Both the position numbers and the translations under genes were made by a program. Under the pieces are notes generated by a model, which was given only the letters and a program-made list of their open reading frames with translations, did no database searches and was not told where the DNA came from. DNA of 14,089 nucleotides from the NCBI GenBank assembly GCA_002504525.1, contig DATD01000014.1, forward strand, positions 1 to 14,089, read 5' to 3'. Below, in pieces: positions 13,743 to 14,089 of this stretch; the stretch's first letter is position 1; every line of letters begins with the position of its first letter. This stretch comes from Methanomassiliicoccus sp. UBA345. GTDB lineage: Archaea; Thermoplasmatota; Thermoplasmata; Methanomassiliicoccales; Methanomassiliicoccaceae.

Positions 13743-14089
13743 ATGATCGTGCTCCTGCTGTGCCACCTGTTCATCGGCGCCCTCATCGGTTTCGCGATCT
13801 ACCGGTGGAAGGGCGAGGCGCTGGCGGTTCCGGTAGCGATGGTCGCTGCCATCCTGCCGGACCTGGTGGACAAGCCGCTCGGCCATCTGTTCCTTCAGAA
13901 TACCTTGGACAACGGCCGCATATTCGCGCACAGCCTGTTGTTCCTGGGCATCGTGGCCTGCATCGCCGGCGTGGTCGCATGGAAGCAATATCGCCCTCTG
14001 GCCGTCGCCCTGCTGGCCGGAGTGGTGTCGCACCTCCTGCTGGACGGCATGTGGGACAACCCCACCACGCTGTTCTGGCCGCTGCTCGG
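13743..14089 (+). CDS. YdjM-type membrane metal-dependent hydrolase (partial, C-terminus off window)
   Basis: The 115 visible residues begin MIVLLLCHLFIGALIGFAIY and match the DUF457/YdjM group of inner-membrane metal-dependent hydrolases. These have several transmembrane helices with His and Asp residues near the membrane face. Diagnostic blocks are AAILPDLVDKPLGH (about 35-48), NGRIFAHSLLF (57-67) and VVSHLLLDGMWDNPTTLFWP, where the His and Asp of the last block are the likely metal ligands. Substrate is not established for the family. No strong Shine-Dalgarno sequence precedes the ATG at 13743, so it may be translated from a short leader. The gene is on the opposite strand from its neighbours and continues beyond the right edge. 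Confidence 0.9.
   Translation, partial: MIVLLLCHLFIGALIGFAIYRWKGEALAVPVAMVAAILPDLVDKPLGHLFLQNTLDNGRIFAHSLLFLGIVACIAGVVAWKQYRPLAVALLAGVVSHLLLDGMWDNPTTLFWPLL

Noticed and set aside
13656..14033. Minus-strand open frame opposite the YdjM-type hydrolase
   Set aside because: Its Gln/His/Glu-rich product lacks family features, while the plus strand encodes an obvious membrane hydrolase.
1..14089. CRISPR array, tRNA, rRNA, insertion sequence or integrase
   Set aside because: No regularly spaced repeats, cloverleaf-like tRNA segments, rRNA stretches or transposase/integrase motifs were seen on reading both strands. A dedicated scan could still find a degenerate element.

Overview
The window looks archaeal, most likely a moderately GC-rich Thermoplasmatota/Methanomassiliicoccales-type genome. 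This is an inference. It rests on AT-rich TATA/BRE-like boxes about 25-35 bases before several starts instead of bacterial -35/-10 pairs, short leaders, TGATG/ATGA gene overlaps and a two-gene SufC-SufB iron-sulfur locus. No rRNA or tRNA is present to fix the lineage.

Left half (1-7103, all minus strand, so transcribed right to left): a surface-polysaccharide cluster. In transcription order it holds a GT2 glycosyltransferase, a CgeB-like glycosyltransferase, a GT4 glycosyltransferase, two more GT2 enzymes, then an ABC-2 permease (Wzm type) and its ATPase (Wzt type), which runs off the left edge. The five transferases would assemble a glycan on a lipid carrier at the inner face of the membrane, and the transporter would export it. 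The transporter pair has its own strong-looking promoter at 1529-1542. Base composition in the glycosyltransferase part looks less GC-rich than in the suf region.

Middle (7104-9674): a debris and regulator zone. It holds an intact VOC-fold protein (plus strand), the decayed remains of an AbiEi/AbiEii-like type IV toxin-antitoxin pair (plus), a winged-helix regulator (minus) with a clear Shine-Dalgarno sequence and a palindromic operator candidate, and a frameshifted gene (minus) that once carried two homologous beta-rich repeats.

Right (9675-14089): a DUF268 methyltransferase-like gene of the kind found in glycan clusters, sufB and sufC (overlapping, sufC first), an OafA-type membrane acyltransferase (all minus), and a divergently transcribed YdjM-type membrane metal-dependent hydrolase that is cut by the right edge. 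The DUF268 protein and the acyltransferase could modify surface glycans such as those made by the left-hand cluster, but that link is only suggested by family and proximity.

The most interesting items are the AbiE-like ruin, the broken tandem-repeat gene, the regulator with its palindrome, and the minimal SufBC (SMS-like) locus that keeps the catalytic Cys/Glu pair.
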